A DNA stretch of 43,489 bases, from assembly GCA_937906475.1 (NCBI GenBank), contig CALCZA010000216.1:1-43489 (forward strand), read 5' to 3'. Each line of letters starts with the position of its first letter. Position 1 is the stretch's first letter. Below are positions 33,997 to 42,461 of the stretch, one piece after another. Under the pieces are notes generated by a model, which did no database searches, was not told where the DNA came from, and saw only the letters and a list, made by a program, of their open reading frames with translations. Made by a program: the position numbers and the translations under genes. This DNA is from an uncultured bacterium. Its GTDB lineage: Bacteria > Planctomycetota > UBA1135 > UBA2386.

Positions 33997-34472
33997 TGGT
34001 AAGTCTTTTATTACAAGGCGCTTATGGTGCCTAAATTGATTGACTCACCGACCTTCCGTTTACGGCGTGACCGGACAATAGTCAAACAGGCCAACGCATA
34101 TTGATGGCTGCTCGCTGGCTGTCAAGCGCTTTCCGGCACCTACCAAAGGTCTGACAACCTCGGGCACGGTTTATGGGATACGGCGGTTCCGAACACAGCC
34201 GCCAACCACCCGGAAAGCGACCACCTGGAGAAGCCGCTAATGCGCACCCGTTCGGACCCGGACTAGGCACCGCCGCCTTGACGGGTCGCAACCGAGCTAG
34301 CCAGGGCCTTCGCCAACACTTTTGCATCGATTGACGGCACAACCAACGCTCGCTGTCCGGCAAGAACACCATGCAGCGGCACGACATCGGCTGAGCCCAA
34401 CGCCGCGGCCGGCTGTTGATGCAGCGCATAGCCGTGCATCGTGAATAGGCATTCGATACCGCGCCAGGCGGA
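33997..34472. other. 476-bp stretch between the glycosidase and pseudouridine-synthase genes
   Basis: The 80 bp next to the glycosidase start (33997-34075) is locally A+T-rich for this window and is the likely promoter/leader. The rest is ordinary in composition. One short frame at 34263-34439 on the reverse strand looks protein-like and is listed separately. No RNA gene or insertion element is visible. Confidence 0.45.
34263..34439 (-). CDS. Possible 58-residue small protein downstream of the pseudouridine synthase
   Basis: The ATG at 34439 opens a 58-codon frame with ordered, hydrophobic-charged composition (MHGYALHQQP, then VVPLHGVLAGQRALVVPS and DAKVLAKALASSVATR). It is in the same frame as the upstream gene, separated by that gene's TGA and eleven further sense codons. 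There is no clear ribosome-binding site and no family is recognised. It could be a small gene, a decayed C-terminal extension or chance. Confidence 0.3.
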   Translation of the reverse strand: MHGYALHQQPAAALGSADVVPLHGVLAGQRALVVPSIDAKVLAKALASSVATRQGGGA

Positions 34473-35189
34473 TCACGAATCAGCCACGGCGCGCAGGCGG
34501 TCGAGAACTTGGGTCAGTTCTTCGGGCATCGGGTCTTCGAGGACGAAGCGCTCGCCAGATTTCGGATGCGCCATCTCAACTCGCTGCAGATGCAGGAACA
34601 GACGCTCCAAACCGTAGAGCTTGCGAAACGTAGCGTTGATGCGGCCTTTGCCGTGCGTCGTGTCCCCGATGACGTGCCGACCAGCGTGGTTGGCGTGCCT
34701 GCGGATCTGATGGTATCGACCGGTGAAAATGCGGCACTGCACCAAAGCACAGCGAGAGAACGCCTCGACGACCTGAAAGTCACTGCGGCACTCGCGCGCG
34801 ATGCCTTTGTCGTCAGTCAGCGGCCGATCCATGGTCCAAGACGCACCAAGCTCCTTGTTGCTGCCGGGGTAGCGCATCAACGCTAGGTAGTCCTTGTGGG
34901 CATCAGGTGAGGACAGACACTTCTGCAGCGCCGCAGCGCTCTCCGATGAGAGCCCAAACATCAGGATACCGGACGTCGCACGGTCGAGGCGATGGAACGG
35001 GTAGACGTATTGCCCAACCTGATCGCGAACGATCTGCAGCGCCGCGTGGGCCTCGGGGTAGTGCTTGTCCCGATGCACCAACAACCCCGACGGCTTGCTG
35101 ACCGCGATGAAATCTTCTTCCTGACGCAGCACCGGGAGGGGCGGCGGGGTCGGGGTCGGCTCGGCGGAGTCGTCAGGTGTCTCGGTCAT
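34473..35189 (-). CDS. RluA-family pseudouridine synthase (TruC-like)
   Basis: A 238-residue protein, started at the ATG at 35189 because the preceding in-frame segment is not family-like. Following a Pro-rich acidic lead, the core begins FIAVSKPSGLLVHR. The catalytic Asp69 is in the invariant HRLDRATSGI. The second motif is GRYHQIRRHANHAGRHVIGDTTHGKGRIN, which fits TruC better than RluD: TruC lacks the S4 domain, is about this length and modifies U65 of tRNA. The QIRRH element and the short length support this, but rRNA-modifying relatives cannot be excluded. It diverges from the acyl-CoA synthetase gene with 83 bp between starts. Confidence 0.88.
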   Translation of the reverse strand: MTETPDDSAEPTPTPPPLPVLRQEEDFIAVSKPSGLLVHRDKHYPEAHAALQIVRDQVGQYVYPFHRLDRATSGILMFGLSSESAAALQKCLSSPDAHKDYLALMRYPGSNKELGASWTMDRPLTDDKGIARECRSDFQVVEAFSRCALVQCRIFTGRYHQIRRHANHAGRHVIGDTTHGKGRINATFRKLYGLERLFLHLQRVEMAHPKSGERFVLEDPMPEELTQVLDRLRAVADS

Positions 35190-35272
35190 GGGTGAGCACG
35201 CATCGGAACGATTGAGCCGCGACAGAACAACCTCGTTCGCCACAACCGCATCGCCAAGCCATACTCATAGAC

Positions 35273-36754
35273 GTGAACGTCTGGAACTTTCTCGCCGATG
35301 CCGCCAACAACTGGCCCGAGCGTGTCGCCCTGCGTCGTGGCCAAGAGTTCTCGTATGCCGACACCGCTCGCCGCGCGCTCGACGTTGCCGCTCACCTGCG
35401 AGCGAGCGGTGTGCAACCCGGCGACCGCGTCGGTTGCTTGATGGACAATGATGTCGATCACCTGCTCGCCTACTTCGGGATCGCGGCAGCTGGCGCCATC
35501 TTGGTGTCGCTCAACACAAGGCTGACTGCCCGCGAGCAACGCGACATCCTGGCGCACTCAGGGTCGAAGTTATTGCTGCACGACCAGGCTCATGCAGCAC
35601 ATGCCGAGGAGATCGGCATTGCGGTGGCCACGGTTGCCGATGCCGGCCATGCGGAGTTCGTCGCGACACCCGCCGCCCACGACCAACCCGCACAGCTCTA
35701 CTACACCAGCGGCACGACCGGATCGCCGAAAGGCGTCGTGCTGACTCACGAGAACGTTTGCACACACGCTCTCGCAGCCGTCAGTGAACTGGGCCTTCAC
35801 GAACGTGACACGTGGGCGCACATCGCCCCGATGTTCCACCTTGCCGATGCGTGGGCAACGTTCGCGATCACCGCAGTCGGCGGCTGCCACGTGTTTTTGC
35901 CGCAGTTCACATCACAAGCAGCGCTCGATCTGCTGTGCGACGAACGCGTCACGATCACCAACCTCGTGCCGACGATGCTCAACTTGATGGTCAAGGACCC
36001 GGACGTGAAGCAGCGCAACTACTCGCTGCGCGTCATGTTGAGCGGTGGTGCACCGATCGCGCCAGATGTCGTCAAACGCATCTTGACGACGTTCTCGTGC
36101 GATTACGTGCAAACCTACGGCATGACCGAGACCAGCCCCTACCTGACGCTGAGCCTGTTGCCGCCCGAACTACTGAAGTTACCACTGGAGCAACAACTGC
36201 ATTGGAAGTGCAAGACCGGCCGCGCGTTCCAAGGCGTTGAACTGCGCGTGGTGCACGAGGATGGCTCGGCAATCCCAGCTGACGGTAAGTCCGTCGGCGA
36301 GATCCGCGTGCGCGGCAAGACGGTGACGCCGGGCTACTGGCGCAACGACGAAGCAACCGCCGCCGCGTTCGATCGCGACGGCTTTTTAATGACCGGCGAC
36401 CTCGCGAACATCGACTCGCACGGCTTTGTCGACATCGTCGACCGCAAGAAGGACGTCATCAAGACAGGCGGCGAGTCGGTCTACTCGATCGAAGTCGAAT
36501 ACGTTCTCTACGACCATCCGGCCGTGCTCGAATGCGCCGTGTTTGGCCGCGCAGACCAACAATGGGGCGAACGCGTCGTAGCCGCTGTCGTCGTACGCAA
36601 CGACCAGCAAGTCACCAGCGACGAGCTAATCGCGTTCTGCCGCGAACACATCGCTAGCTACAAGACGCCCAAGCAGGTCGTGTTCTTGGATGCTCTGCCG
36701 CGCACCGGCTCTGGCAAGATTCAAAAGCGCGCGCTGCGGGAAGCCGCCGAATAG
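35273..36754 (+). CDS. AMP-forming acyl-CoA synthetase / ligase
   Basis: A 493-residue ANL-superfamily enzyme starting with GTG at 35273. Motifs in order: P-loop YYTSGTTGSPKG, the helical region ending YGMTETSP, the hinge and C-terminal domain with GYWRNDEATAAAFDRDGFLMTGDLANID, DIVDRKKDVIKTGGESVYSIEVE and the final catalytic Lys in LPRTGSGKIQKRAL. It activates a carboxylic acid, probably a medium- or long-chain fatty acid, to acyl-AMP and then acyl-CoA. The chain length cannot be deduced. It converges on the methyltransferase gene with 15 bp between stops. The ETF pair at 1.7 kb would take electrons from the next step of beta-oxidation. Confidence 0.94.
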   Translation: MNVWNFLADAANNWPERVALRRGQEFSYADTARRALDVAAHLRASGVQPGDRVGCLMDNDVDHLLAYFGIAAAGAILVSLNTRLTAREQRDILAHSGSKLLLHDQAHAAHAEEIGIAVATVADAGHAEFVATPAAHDQPAQLYYTSGTTGSPKGVVLTHENVCTHALAAVSELGLHERDTWAHIAPMFHLADAWATFAITAVGGCHVFLPQFTSQAALDLLCDERVTITNLVPTMLNLMVKDPDVKQRNYSLRVMLSGGAPIAPDVVKRILTTFSCDYVQTYGMTETSPYLTLSLLPPELLKLPLEQQLHWKCKTGRAFQGVELRVVHEDGSAIPADGKSVGEIRVRGKTVTPGYWRNDEATAAAFDRDGFLMTGDLANIDSHGFVDIVDRKKDVIKTGGESVYSIEVEYVLYDHPAVLECAVFGRADQQWGERVVAAVVVRNDQQVTSDELIAFCREHIASYKTPKQVVFLDALPRTGSGKIQKRALREAAE

Positions 36755-36769
36755 GGCCCCAATTAGCGA

Positions 36770-38053
36770 TTATGGTCGCCGCATCACAACGATGCGGTTG
36801 GTGTTGGTGCCGCCCTTGTTGTTGTCGACACCCCAACAGTTCGCCGTCTTGGTGAAGTTCTGCGCGTTGATCATCACCAACTCCGGCACGAACCCAACCT
36901 GCGCCGCGACCGGCAACACCGCCTCTTCGAGTCGCACCTTACCTTTGCGCACTTCGCCAACTTCGAACGCGACGTAGCCACCAGGTCGCACCACGCGGTG
37001 CAATTCGACAAACGCTTCGCGCATCGCTTGCTGCCACAACTTGACCGAACGCGCCATCGTGATCGGCACATCCTTGGCCTCAATGCCACAGAACCAGCAG
37101 CGCAGCCAGTTGTCGGACGCGTATTGCACCACGTCCAAGAACGGCGGCGAGGTTACGACCAACTGCACACTGCGATCCTTCAACTCAGGCATCGAAGCCG
37201 CAGTCCCCGTCATCAAAACGGCGCGCTTCGCATGCTGCTGCTGGTTGCCCATCAACGGCCGCACGTCTTGCAGCAACGCCTGCGACTTCTTCTTGAGGAT
37301 CGCCCAGACGTCCCGCTCCGGCGGCACCTGGGCGCGCTTCTCGTTGATCTTGCGCTGGCCATCCGGCGACGTTGCCTGGTTAGGCGGCAACGTGTAGACC
37401 GAGAAGAAGCCACTGGAGTGTCCGGTCAAGCGATTGACGCACACCATGCGCAACCAGTCGTCGACGGCATCCAATTCGCCTGCATCATCGCGGCGCAAGA
37501 AGTAGGCACGCATCGCGTAGAGCGCGCGCAACGTCTCCGGATGAAAAAACTCCAACAGGTCCTTGTCGAGTGGGCCGGACCACCACAAATCGAGCGCGTC
37601 AATGCGTTCGTAGATCGCGGGCAACTCTGGCGGTTGCAAGCGAGGCCGCACCAGCATCGACGACAACGGGTTGACGTCGTTGCCACACGGCACGCGCGCA
37701 CGCAACGAAGCTTCGAGCGCGGTCGTACCACGCCCCATGAACGGATCGAGCACAAGGTCGCCCGGCTGGCTCAATCGCTCGATGAAGAACGCCGGCAGCG
37801 ACGGCTTGAAGCACGCGCGGTAGCTGACTTCGTGCAAGCTATGGCCTTCGCGCTGCGCCGACGTCCAAAACTCGTTGGTGAACGTCTCGACGCGTTGGCC
37901 CTCGATCTCGAGTTGCTCGCACCGGGACTTGGTACCGAACACTTCAAACGTGCGCAACTCGTCCGCAAGGCTCTGAGGTTGCTGTTTGGGTTCTGACGAA
38001 GTCTCGGTCACAACTGAATCACAACCCGCGCGCGGCGGCCGTGCAACCGACAT
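36770..38053 (-). CDS. Orphan N6A/N4C-type DNA methyltransferase
   Basis: A 427-residue protein. Residues 103-111 read DPFMGRGTT, the SAM-binding motif I (FxGxG-type) of amino-group methyltransferases, and 301-305 read TSPPF, the catalytic SPPY/F motif IV typical of N4-cytosine enzymes. About 190 residues separate them, including an LTGHSSGFFSVYTLPPNQATSPDGQRK segment that could be the target-recognition region. The last 40 residues carry FTKTANCWGVDNNKGGTNTNRIVVMRR. The order (I, then recognition, then IV) is unlike the usual beta-class layout. No restriction endonuclease is adjacent. GTG at 38011 is an alternative start. Confidence 0.88.
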   Translation of the reverse strand: MSVARPPRAGCDSVVTETSSEPKQQPQSLADELRTFEVFGTKSRCEQLEIEGQRVETFTNEFWTSAQREGHSLHEVSYRACFKPSLPAFFIERLSQPGDLVLDPFMGRGTTALEASLRARVPCGNDVNPLSSMLVRPRLQPPELPAIYERIDALDLWWSGPLDKDLLEFFHPETLRALYAMRAYFLRRDDAGELDAVDDWLRMVCVNRLTGHSSGFFSVYTLPPNQATSPDGQRKINEKRAQVPPERDVWAILKKKSQALLQDVRPLMGNQQQHAKRAVLMTGTAASMPELKDRSVQLVVTSPPFLDVVQYASDNWLRCWFCGIEAKDVPITMARSVKLWQQAMREAFVELHRVVRPGGYVAFEVGEVRKGKVRLEEAVLPVAAQVGFVPELVMINAQNFTKTANCWGVDNNKGGTNTNRIVVMRRP

Positions 38054-38309
38054 TCTTCAAGCAAACCGACGACGCGCACAAACACCTACTCATTGACCAT
38101 GCGATGGCACATCAGCACATCGCGCCCAGTCGACAATGCCGATTTTCCGCCCTGCTCGAGCGCCGCAATGACGCCATCCCCCAGCAGGTCCGGAATCGCA
38201 CCGGTAGCGCATACTTCTGGCCCACCCACTCTCGTCAGGCACGGCATCCGGGCGCGCTCCCTGCTCTTTGGATCGATGGTCCCGGACAAGTAGCCGCTAC
38301 CCTGACACG

Positions 38310-39077
38310 ATGTTGTTTGACTGGCTGTTCCGCCCTCGCCGGCAAGAAGCGCGTCGCGAACTGCTAGCCGAGCCGTTCCCAGAAGCGTGGCAACCATTCG
38401 TGCAGTGCTTGCCGTTCTACCGCGCCCTCGACGAGCGCGGTCAAGATCGAATCCGCGACGACCTGCGCGTGTTGGTCGCCGAGAAGGATTGGGAAGGTTG
38501 CGGCGGTCTCGAGATCAGCGATGAGATCAAGGTCACGATCGCCGCCCAAGCAAGCTTGCTACTGCTCAACATCGAGCACGAGTACTACAAGCACGTCGGA
38601 TCGATCCTAGTCTACCCGAGTGCTTACAAAACGGCGCCGCGACGCGACGCAGCCGGCGTCATGCGCGAAGGCCAAGCCAACCTCGGCGAAGCCTGGCAGC
38701 GTGGTCCTGTCGTGCTTTCGTGGGATGCGACGGTGCACGGCGCCGTCGACCCCAAGGACGGCCACAACCTCGTGATGCATGAGTTCGCCCACAAGCTCGA
38801 CATGCTCGATGGCCTCGCGGACGGCACGCCGCCACTTGAGAGCAAGGACCAGCTGAGCAAGTGGGTGCGCGTGATGAGCAAGGAGTATCAGAAGTTGCGC
38901 AATGCCGCCGAGCAGGGCCGTGCAACGGTGATGGACACCTACGGCGCAACCAACCCCGCCGAGTTCTTTGCGGTCGCGACCGAGTGTTTCTTCGAGAAGG
39001 CGCGCAAGCTGAGGCAGCGCCACCCTTCTCTCTACGCGTGCCTGAAGGACTACTACCATCAAGACCCCGCTGCCTGA
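38310..39077 (+). CDS. MtfA-like zinc metallopeptidase (M90)
   Basis: A 255-residue protein from the ATG at 38310. It carries the M90 active-site motif HEFAHKLD (His157, Glu158, His161 and Asp164), LSWDATVHGAVDPKDGHNLVMHEFAH being strongly characteristic of MtfA. Upstream, LNIEHEYYKHVGSILVYPSAY and further down YGATNPAEFFAVATECFFEKARKLRQRHPSLYACLKDYY fit the family to the end. E. coli MtfA binds the glucose repressor Mlc and has aminopeptidase-like activity; no mlc-type gene is in the window, so the target here is unknown. There is no signal peptide. Confidence 0.95.
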   Translation: MLFDWLFRPRRQEARRELLAEPFPEAWQPFVQCLPFYRALDERGQDRIRDDLRVLVAEKDWEGCGGLEISDEIKVTIAAQASLLLLNIEHEYYKHVGSILVYPSAYKTAPRRDAAGVMREGQANLGEAWQRGPVVLSWDATVHGAVDPKDGHNLVMHEFAHKLDMLDGLADGTPPLESKDQLSKWVRVMSKEYQKLRNAAEQGRATVMDTYGATNPAEFFAVATECFFEKARKLRQRHPSLYACLKDYYHQDPAA

Positions 39078-39247
39078 GTAGCCATCGCTTGCCGTCGGGA
39101 ATGCACGCCAACACAGCAATCGCAGCCAGGCGCTGGAACGCGCGGAGCGATCTATTCATGGTGACTCTCAAGGGCCAACTGGGATCATAGCAACGTTCCC
39201 GCATCACATCGCTGGCTTGCACACATCACCTCGGCGATGCTCCTTAC

Positions 39248-39772
39248 ATGCTGACTCGTCCCGCTGCCGGAGACTATTCCGACTACTTCCAGGGCTACGT
39301 CGACCGCGTTCCAGACGGTGACGTGCTCGCTCTGTTGCCAGCGCAATGCGAACGCATGCAAGCGTTGCTGCGCACAGCCAGCGAAGAGCAGGGCAACCAT
39401 TGCTACGAACCAGGTAAGTGGTCCGTCAAACGGCTCGTGCTACACATCGCCGACGGCGAACGCATGTTCTGCTACCGCGCTATGTGCCTCGCGCGCGGCG
39501 ACGAGCAACCCATGCCCGGCTTCGATGAGAACGCCTACGCCGCCAACGACGGCAGCGACAACCGCACGCTCGCGAGCATCATCGACGATTACGCGTCGGT
39601 GCGCACCGCCACCTCAACCCTGTTTGCCGGCTTCGACAACCAGGCCTGGGCAAAGCGTGGCGTCGCCAACGGCAATCCAGTCACCACCGCATCGCTACCG
39701 TGGATCATTGCTGGCCACGACCTGCACCACTGCGCCATCCTGCAAGAGCGCTACGGCCTGACGATGCCGTAA
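39248..39772 (+). CDS. DinB/YfiT-like metal-binding four-helix protein
   Basis: A 174-residue protein with the DinB-superfamily helical layout. The three histidine metal ligands are likely His66 (KRLVLHIADGERMFCYRA), His157 and His161 (WIIAGHDLHHCAIL). The GKWSVKRLVLHIADGER and AGHDLHH elements are typical. Such proteins bind Zn or Ni, and some are thiol S-transferases that use bacillithiol or mycothiol; the thiol partner here is unknown. The ATG at 39248 follows 170 bp of sequence without a gene. No strong ribosome-binding site is visible. Confidence 0.88.
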   Translation: MLTRPAAGDYSDYFQGYVDRVPDGDVLALLPAQCERMQALLRTASEEQGNHCYEPGKWSVKRLVLHIADGERMFCYRAMCLARGDEQPMPGFDENAYAANDGSDNRTLASIIDDYASVRTATSTLFAGFDNQAWAKRGVANGNPVTTASLPWIIAGHDLHHCAILQERYGLTMP

Positions 39773-39793
39773 AATTGGGGTGATGGATGTGCT

Positions 39794-40102
39794 TCAACGG
39801 TTGAGTAACTCGCTCGCGATCGCCAGGTACTCGACCCGGATGTCGCCCTTCGCGACCGGTCGGCTGGCCAGCCGATACCAGTAGCCGGCGTTGCCATGGT
39901 CGCCTGCTTCGCGATGTAGCGCCGCGTGAACCCAACAACACTCGACCGTGTCGTCCTGAACAGCATCGTGGGCCGCGTCCCATTCGCCGCGCAGAGCCCG
40001 CCAAACCCCGAGCAATGGCCCCGAGAGACCTTTTGGCGGTGTAGCGCCATCGAGACTGGCGACAAACGGAGCCAACTGCGCATCGGACTGCATGCAGCCC
40101 AT
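39794..40102 (-). CDS. Small conserved protein of unknown function
   Basis: A 102-residue product from the ATG at 40102 (a second ATG at 40093 is three codons later). The patterns GVWRALRGEWDAAHDAVQDD, WVHAALHREAGDHGNAGYWY and YLAIASELL are, as I recall, shared by a widespread family of short bacterial proteins, in which a helical pair with ARGDWxxAHxxxQD leads into HRxEGDxxNAxYWYxRAG. The function is unknown; the helical repeat look is tetratricopeptide-like. The frame is open further upstream, but that part is composition noise. It is divergent from the E1 gene by 49 bp and convergent with the DinB-like gene by 21 bp. Confidence 0.8.
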   Translation of the reverse strand: MGCMQSDAQLAPFVASLDGATPPKGLSGPLLGVWRALRGEWDAAHDAVQDDTVECCWVHAALHREAGDHGNAGYWYRLASRPVAKGDIRVEYLAIASELLNR

Positions 40103-40151
40103 GTAAGGCCATAGCCATAGCTCGCAGCAACCGTAAGATCGCGGGCCCCCT

Positions 40152-42461
40152 ATGACGATCCGCCGCGAAGGCCCTGTCACTGAACGTCTGCTGCAACTGC
40201 TGCGCACGCATCCCGGCCCCGATGCTGCTCGCACTGGCTCGCTCGACGCGCCCGTTGCCCCCCACTCGTCGATGTCGCGCCGCCAAGCGGTCGCGGTCTT
40301 CGAATCGGCGATCCAGTCGCGCCTGCAAGACCTGCTGTCGCGCGAACTGAAGGATAAGGGCATCAGCTACTACACCATTGGTAGCTCGGGCCACGAGGCC
40401 AATGCGATCTCTGGCGAGCTACTGCAAGCGACCGACACCGCGTTCTTGCACTACCGCAGCGGCGCGTTCATGGCTGCTCGGCTGCGCAAGGGCCACGGTG
40501 AAACACCGTTCTTTGATGCGATGCTCAGTTTCTGCGCGTCAGCCGAAGATCCAATCAGTGGTGGCCGCCACAAGGTACTCGGTTCGGCAAGCATGCATGT
40601 GCCGCCGCAAACGAGCACCATCGCTAGCCATCTACCAAAAGCGATTGGCTTCGCGATAGCCCTGCAACGCCTCGAACGCCAAGGCATCCGCCCCGCGAGC
40701 GGCGTGCCATTCGACTCGATCGTCTACTGCAGCTTCGGCGACGCTTCAATGAACCATGCAACGGCGCAGGCGGGCATTCATGCCGCCGGGGCTGCCGTGA
40801 TGCACAAGCAGCCGTGCCCGCTCTTGTTCGCGTGCGAAGACAATGGTCTCGGCATCTCGGTGCGCACGCCGGATGACTACGTCACGCAGATGATGAAGGA
40901 GCGACCAGGTATTCGCTACTTCTCGTGTGACAGCCAGGACTTCCCCGGTGTCTGGGCGACGACGCAGCGCGCGATCGAATACGTGCGCACGCAGCGCAAG
41001 CCAGCGTTCTTGCATACAAAGACGGTGCGGCTGATGGGCCACGCCGGCTCCGATGTCGAGACCAACTACATGTTGCCCGAGCACATCGAGGCCAACGAAG
41101 CGCGCGACCCACTGCTCGCCTTCGCCGACCTGTTGCTTTCGACCGGCGCCATCACGCGCGACGACATGCTGGAGCTCTATGGCGACACCGATCGCCGCTT
41201 GCGCCGCGCAGCCAAGGAAGCGGCATCCCGCCGCAAGCTGACCAGTGCAGCGGAGATCATGACGCCGCTGAAGCTGCCGACGGCGGACCAATGCTCAATC
41301 CGCGTTGCGTCCAATGATCGCCGCCTCGAGGCATTCCGTGGCAAGTTGCCGGAAGACGACGTGCGCAACCGCCACCTCGCGTACCGCATCCCGCAGGCGC
41401 TGACGGACATCTTCGCCGCCTATCCGCAGGCATTGCTGTTTGGCGAAGACGTGGCTCGCAAGGGCGGCGTCTACAACGCCACCAAGGGGCTACACAGCAC
41501 GTTTGGCGGTGGCAGGGTGTTCAACACGATCCTCGACGAGACCACCATCCTTGGCCTGGCACAGGGCATGGCACAAGCCGGCTGCTTGCCGTTCCCCGAG
41601 ATCCAATATCTCGCCTACCTGCACAACGCGATCGATCAGATCCGCGGCGAGGCGGCGTCCCTGCAGTTTTTCAGTACCGGCCAGTGCTATCCGGACATGC
41701 CGGCGCAATTCACAAGCTACGCCAATCCGATGGTGATGCGCATGGCCGGACTGGCCTACCAGAAGGGGTTCGGAGGTCACTTCCACAACGACAACTCGGT
41801 CGGCGCCTTGCTCGACATTCCGGGCATCGTGCTCGGCGTGCCAACGCGCGCCGACGACGCCGTGACTATGCTGCGCACAATGACTGCGACGGCGCACGAT
41901 CATGGCAAGGTGTGTGTGTTCTTGGAGCCGATCGCGCTCTACATGAAGAAGGACCTGCACGACGACAACGACGGTGCGTGGCAGTTCGGTTATCCGCCGC
42001 CAAACGAAGTCATGCCGTTCGGAGAAGGCCGCATCTACGACCCGTCCGATGACGATCAGTTGACGATCGTAACGTTTGGCAACGGCGTCTGGATGAGCTT
42101 GCGCGTCGCCAAGCGCCTGCGCGCACGAGGCACCAAGGTGCGGGTGTTCGACCTTCGCTGGCTGATGCCACTGCCGATCGAGCAGGTGAAGGAACACGTT
42201 CGCGCAACCGGTCGTTGCTTGATCGTCGATGAGTGTCGTGCCAGCAACGGCGGGCCCAGCCCGATGTTGATGACGGAGCTGTGCCAAGACCCCAAACTTC
42301 GCCACTGCGTGCTGCGACGCGTCGCCGCAGAAGACAGCTACGTGCCGCTCGCCGCGGCCGCAGACTTCGTACTCGTACAAGAACCCGATATTGAACGCGC
42401 CGCGCTGGCGATATGTGATCAGGAGGTCGCGCAATGGGTGACGCAATTGAAAGTGACCTAA
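40152..42461 (+). CDS. Fused E1 alpha-beta 2-oxoacid dehydrogenase-type enzyme (thiamine diphosphate)
   Basis: A 769-residue single polypeptide combining both E1 subunits. Residues about 40-390 are the alpha part, with the thiamine-diphosphate/Mg motif FGDASMNHATAQ (196-206) ending CEDNGLGIS (228-236), and TIASHLPKAIGFAIAL before it. Residues about 405-769 are the beta part (LLFGEDVARKGGVYNATKGL, FPEIQYLAYLHNAIDQIRGE, LIVDECRASNGGPS). This resembles branched-chain or pyruvate E1 enzymes, but in one chain and with the NH variant of the GDG motif found in a little-studied E1 group. No E2 or E3 gene is in this window. It overlaps the following acyltransferase gene by 28 bp in a different frame. 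Confidence 0.9.
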   Translation: MTIRREGPVTERLLQLLRTHPGPDAARTGSLDAPVAPHSSMSRRQAVAVFESAIQSRLQDLLSRELKDKGISYYTIGSSGHEANAISGELLQATDTAFLHYRSGAFMAARLRKGHGETPFFDAMLSFCASAEDPISGGRHKVLGSASMHVPPQTSTIASHLPKAIGFAIALQRLERQGIRPASGVPFDSIVYCSFGDASMNHATAQAGIHAAGAAVMHKQPCPLLFACEDNGLGISVRTPDDYVTQMMKERPGIRYFSCDSQDFPGVWATTQRAIEYVRTQRKPAFLHTKTVRLMGHAGSDVETNYMLPEHIEANEARDPLLAFADLLLSTGAITRDDMLELYGDTDRRLRRAAKEAASRRKLTSAAEIMTPLKLPTADQCSIRVASNDRRLEAFRGKLPEDDVRNRHLAYRIPQALTDIFAAYPQALLFGEDVARKGGVYNATKGLHSTFGGGRVFNTILDETTILGLAQGMAQAGCLPFPEIQYLAYLHNAIDQIRGEAASLQFFSTGQCYPDMPAQFTSYANPMVMRMAGLAYQKGFGGHFHNDNSVGALLDIPGIVLGVPTRADDAVTMLRTMTATAHDHGKVCVFLEPIALYMKKDLHDDNDGAWQFGYPPPNEVMPFGEGRIYDPSDDDQLTIVTFGNGVWMSLRVAKRLRARGTKVRVFDLRWLMPLPIEQVKEHVRATGRCLIVDECRASNGGPSPMLMTELCQDPKLRHCVLRRVAAEDSYVPLAAAADFVLVQEPDIERAALAICDQEVAQWVTQLKVT

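Noticed and set aside
34008..34035. Sigma-70-like promoter before the glycosidase gene
   Set aside because: A TAATAA-like -10 and a poor TTTAGG -35 with 16-bp spacing exist on the reverse strand, but the -10 is only 11 bp from the ATG, leaving almost no leader, and the -35 is weak.
38086..38247. 53-codon reverse-strand frame upstream of the methyltransferase
   Set aside because: It has an ATG and moderately protein-like composition but no ribosome-binding site or family match. I left it out of the gene list because there is no supporting context.
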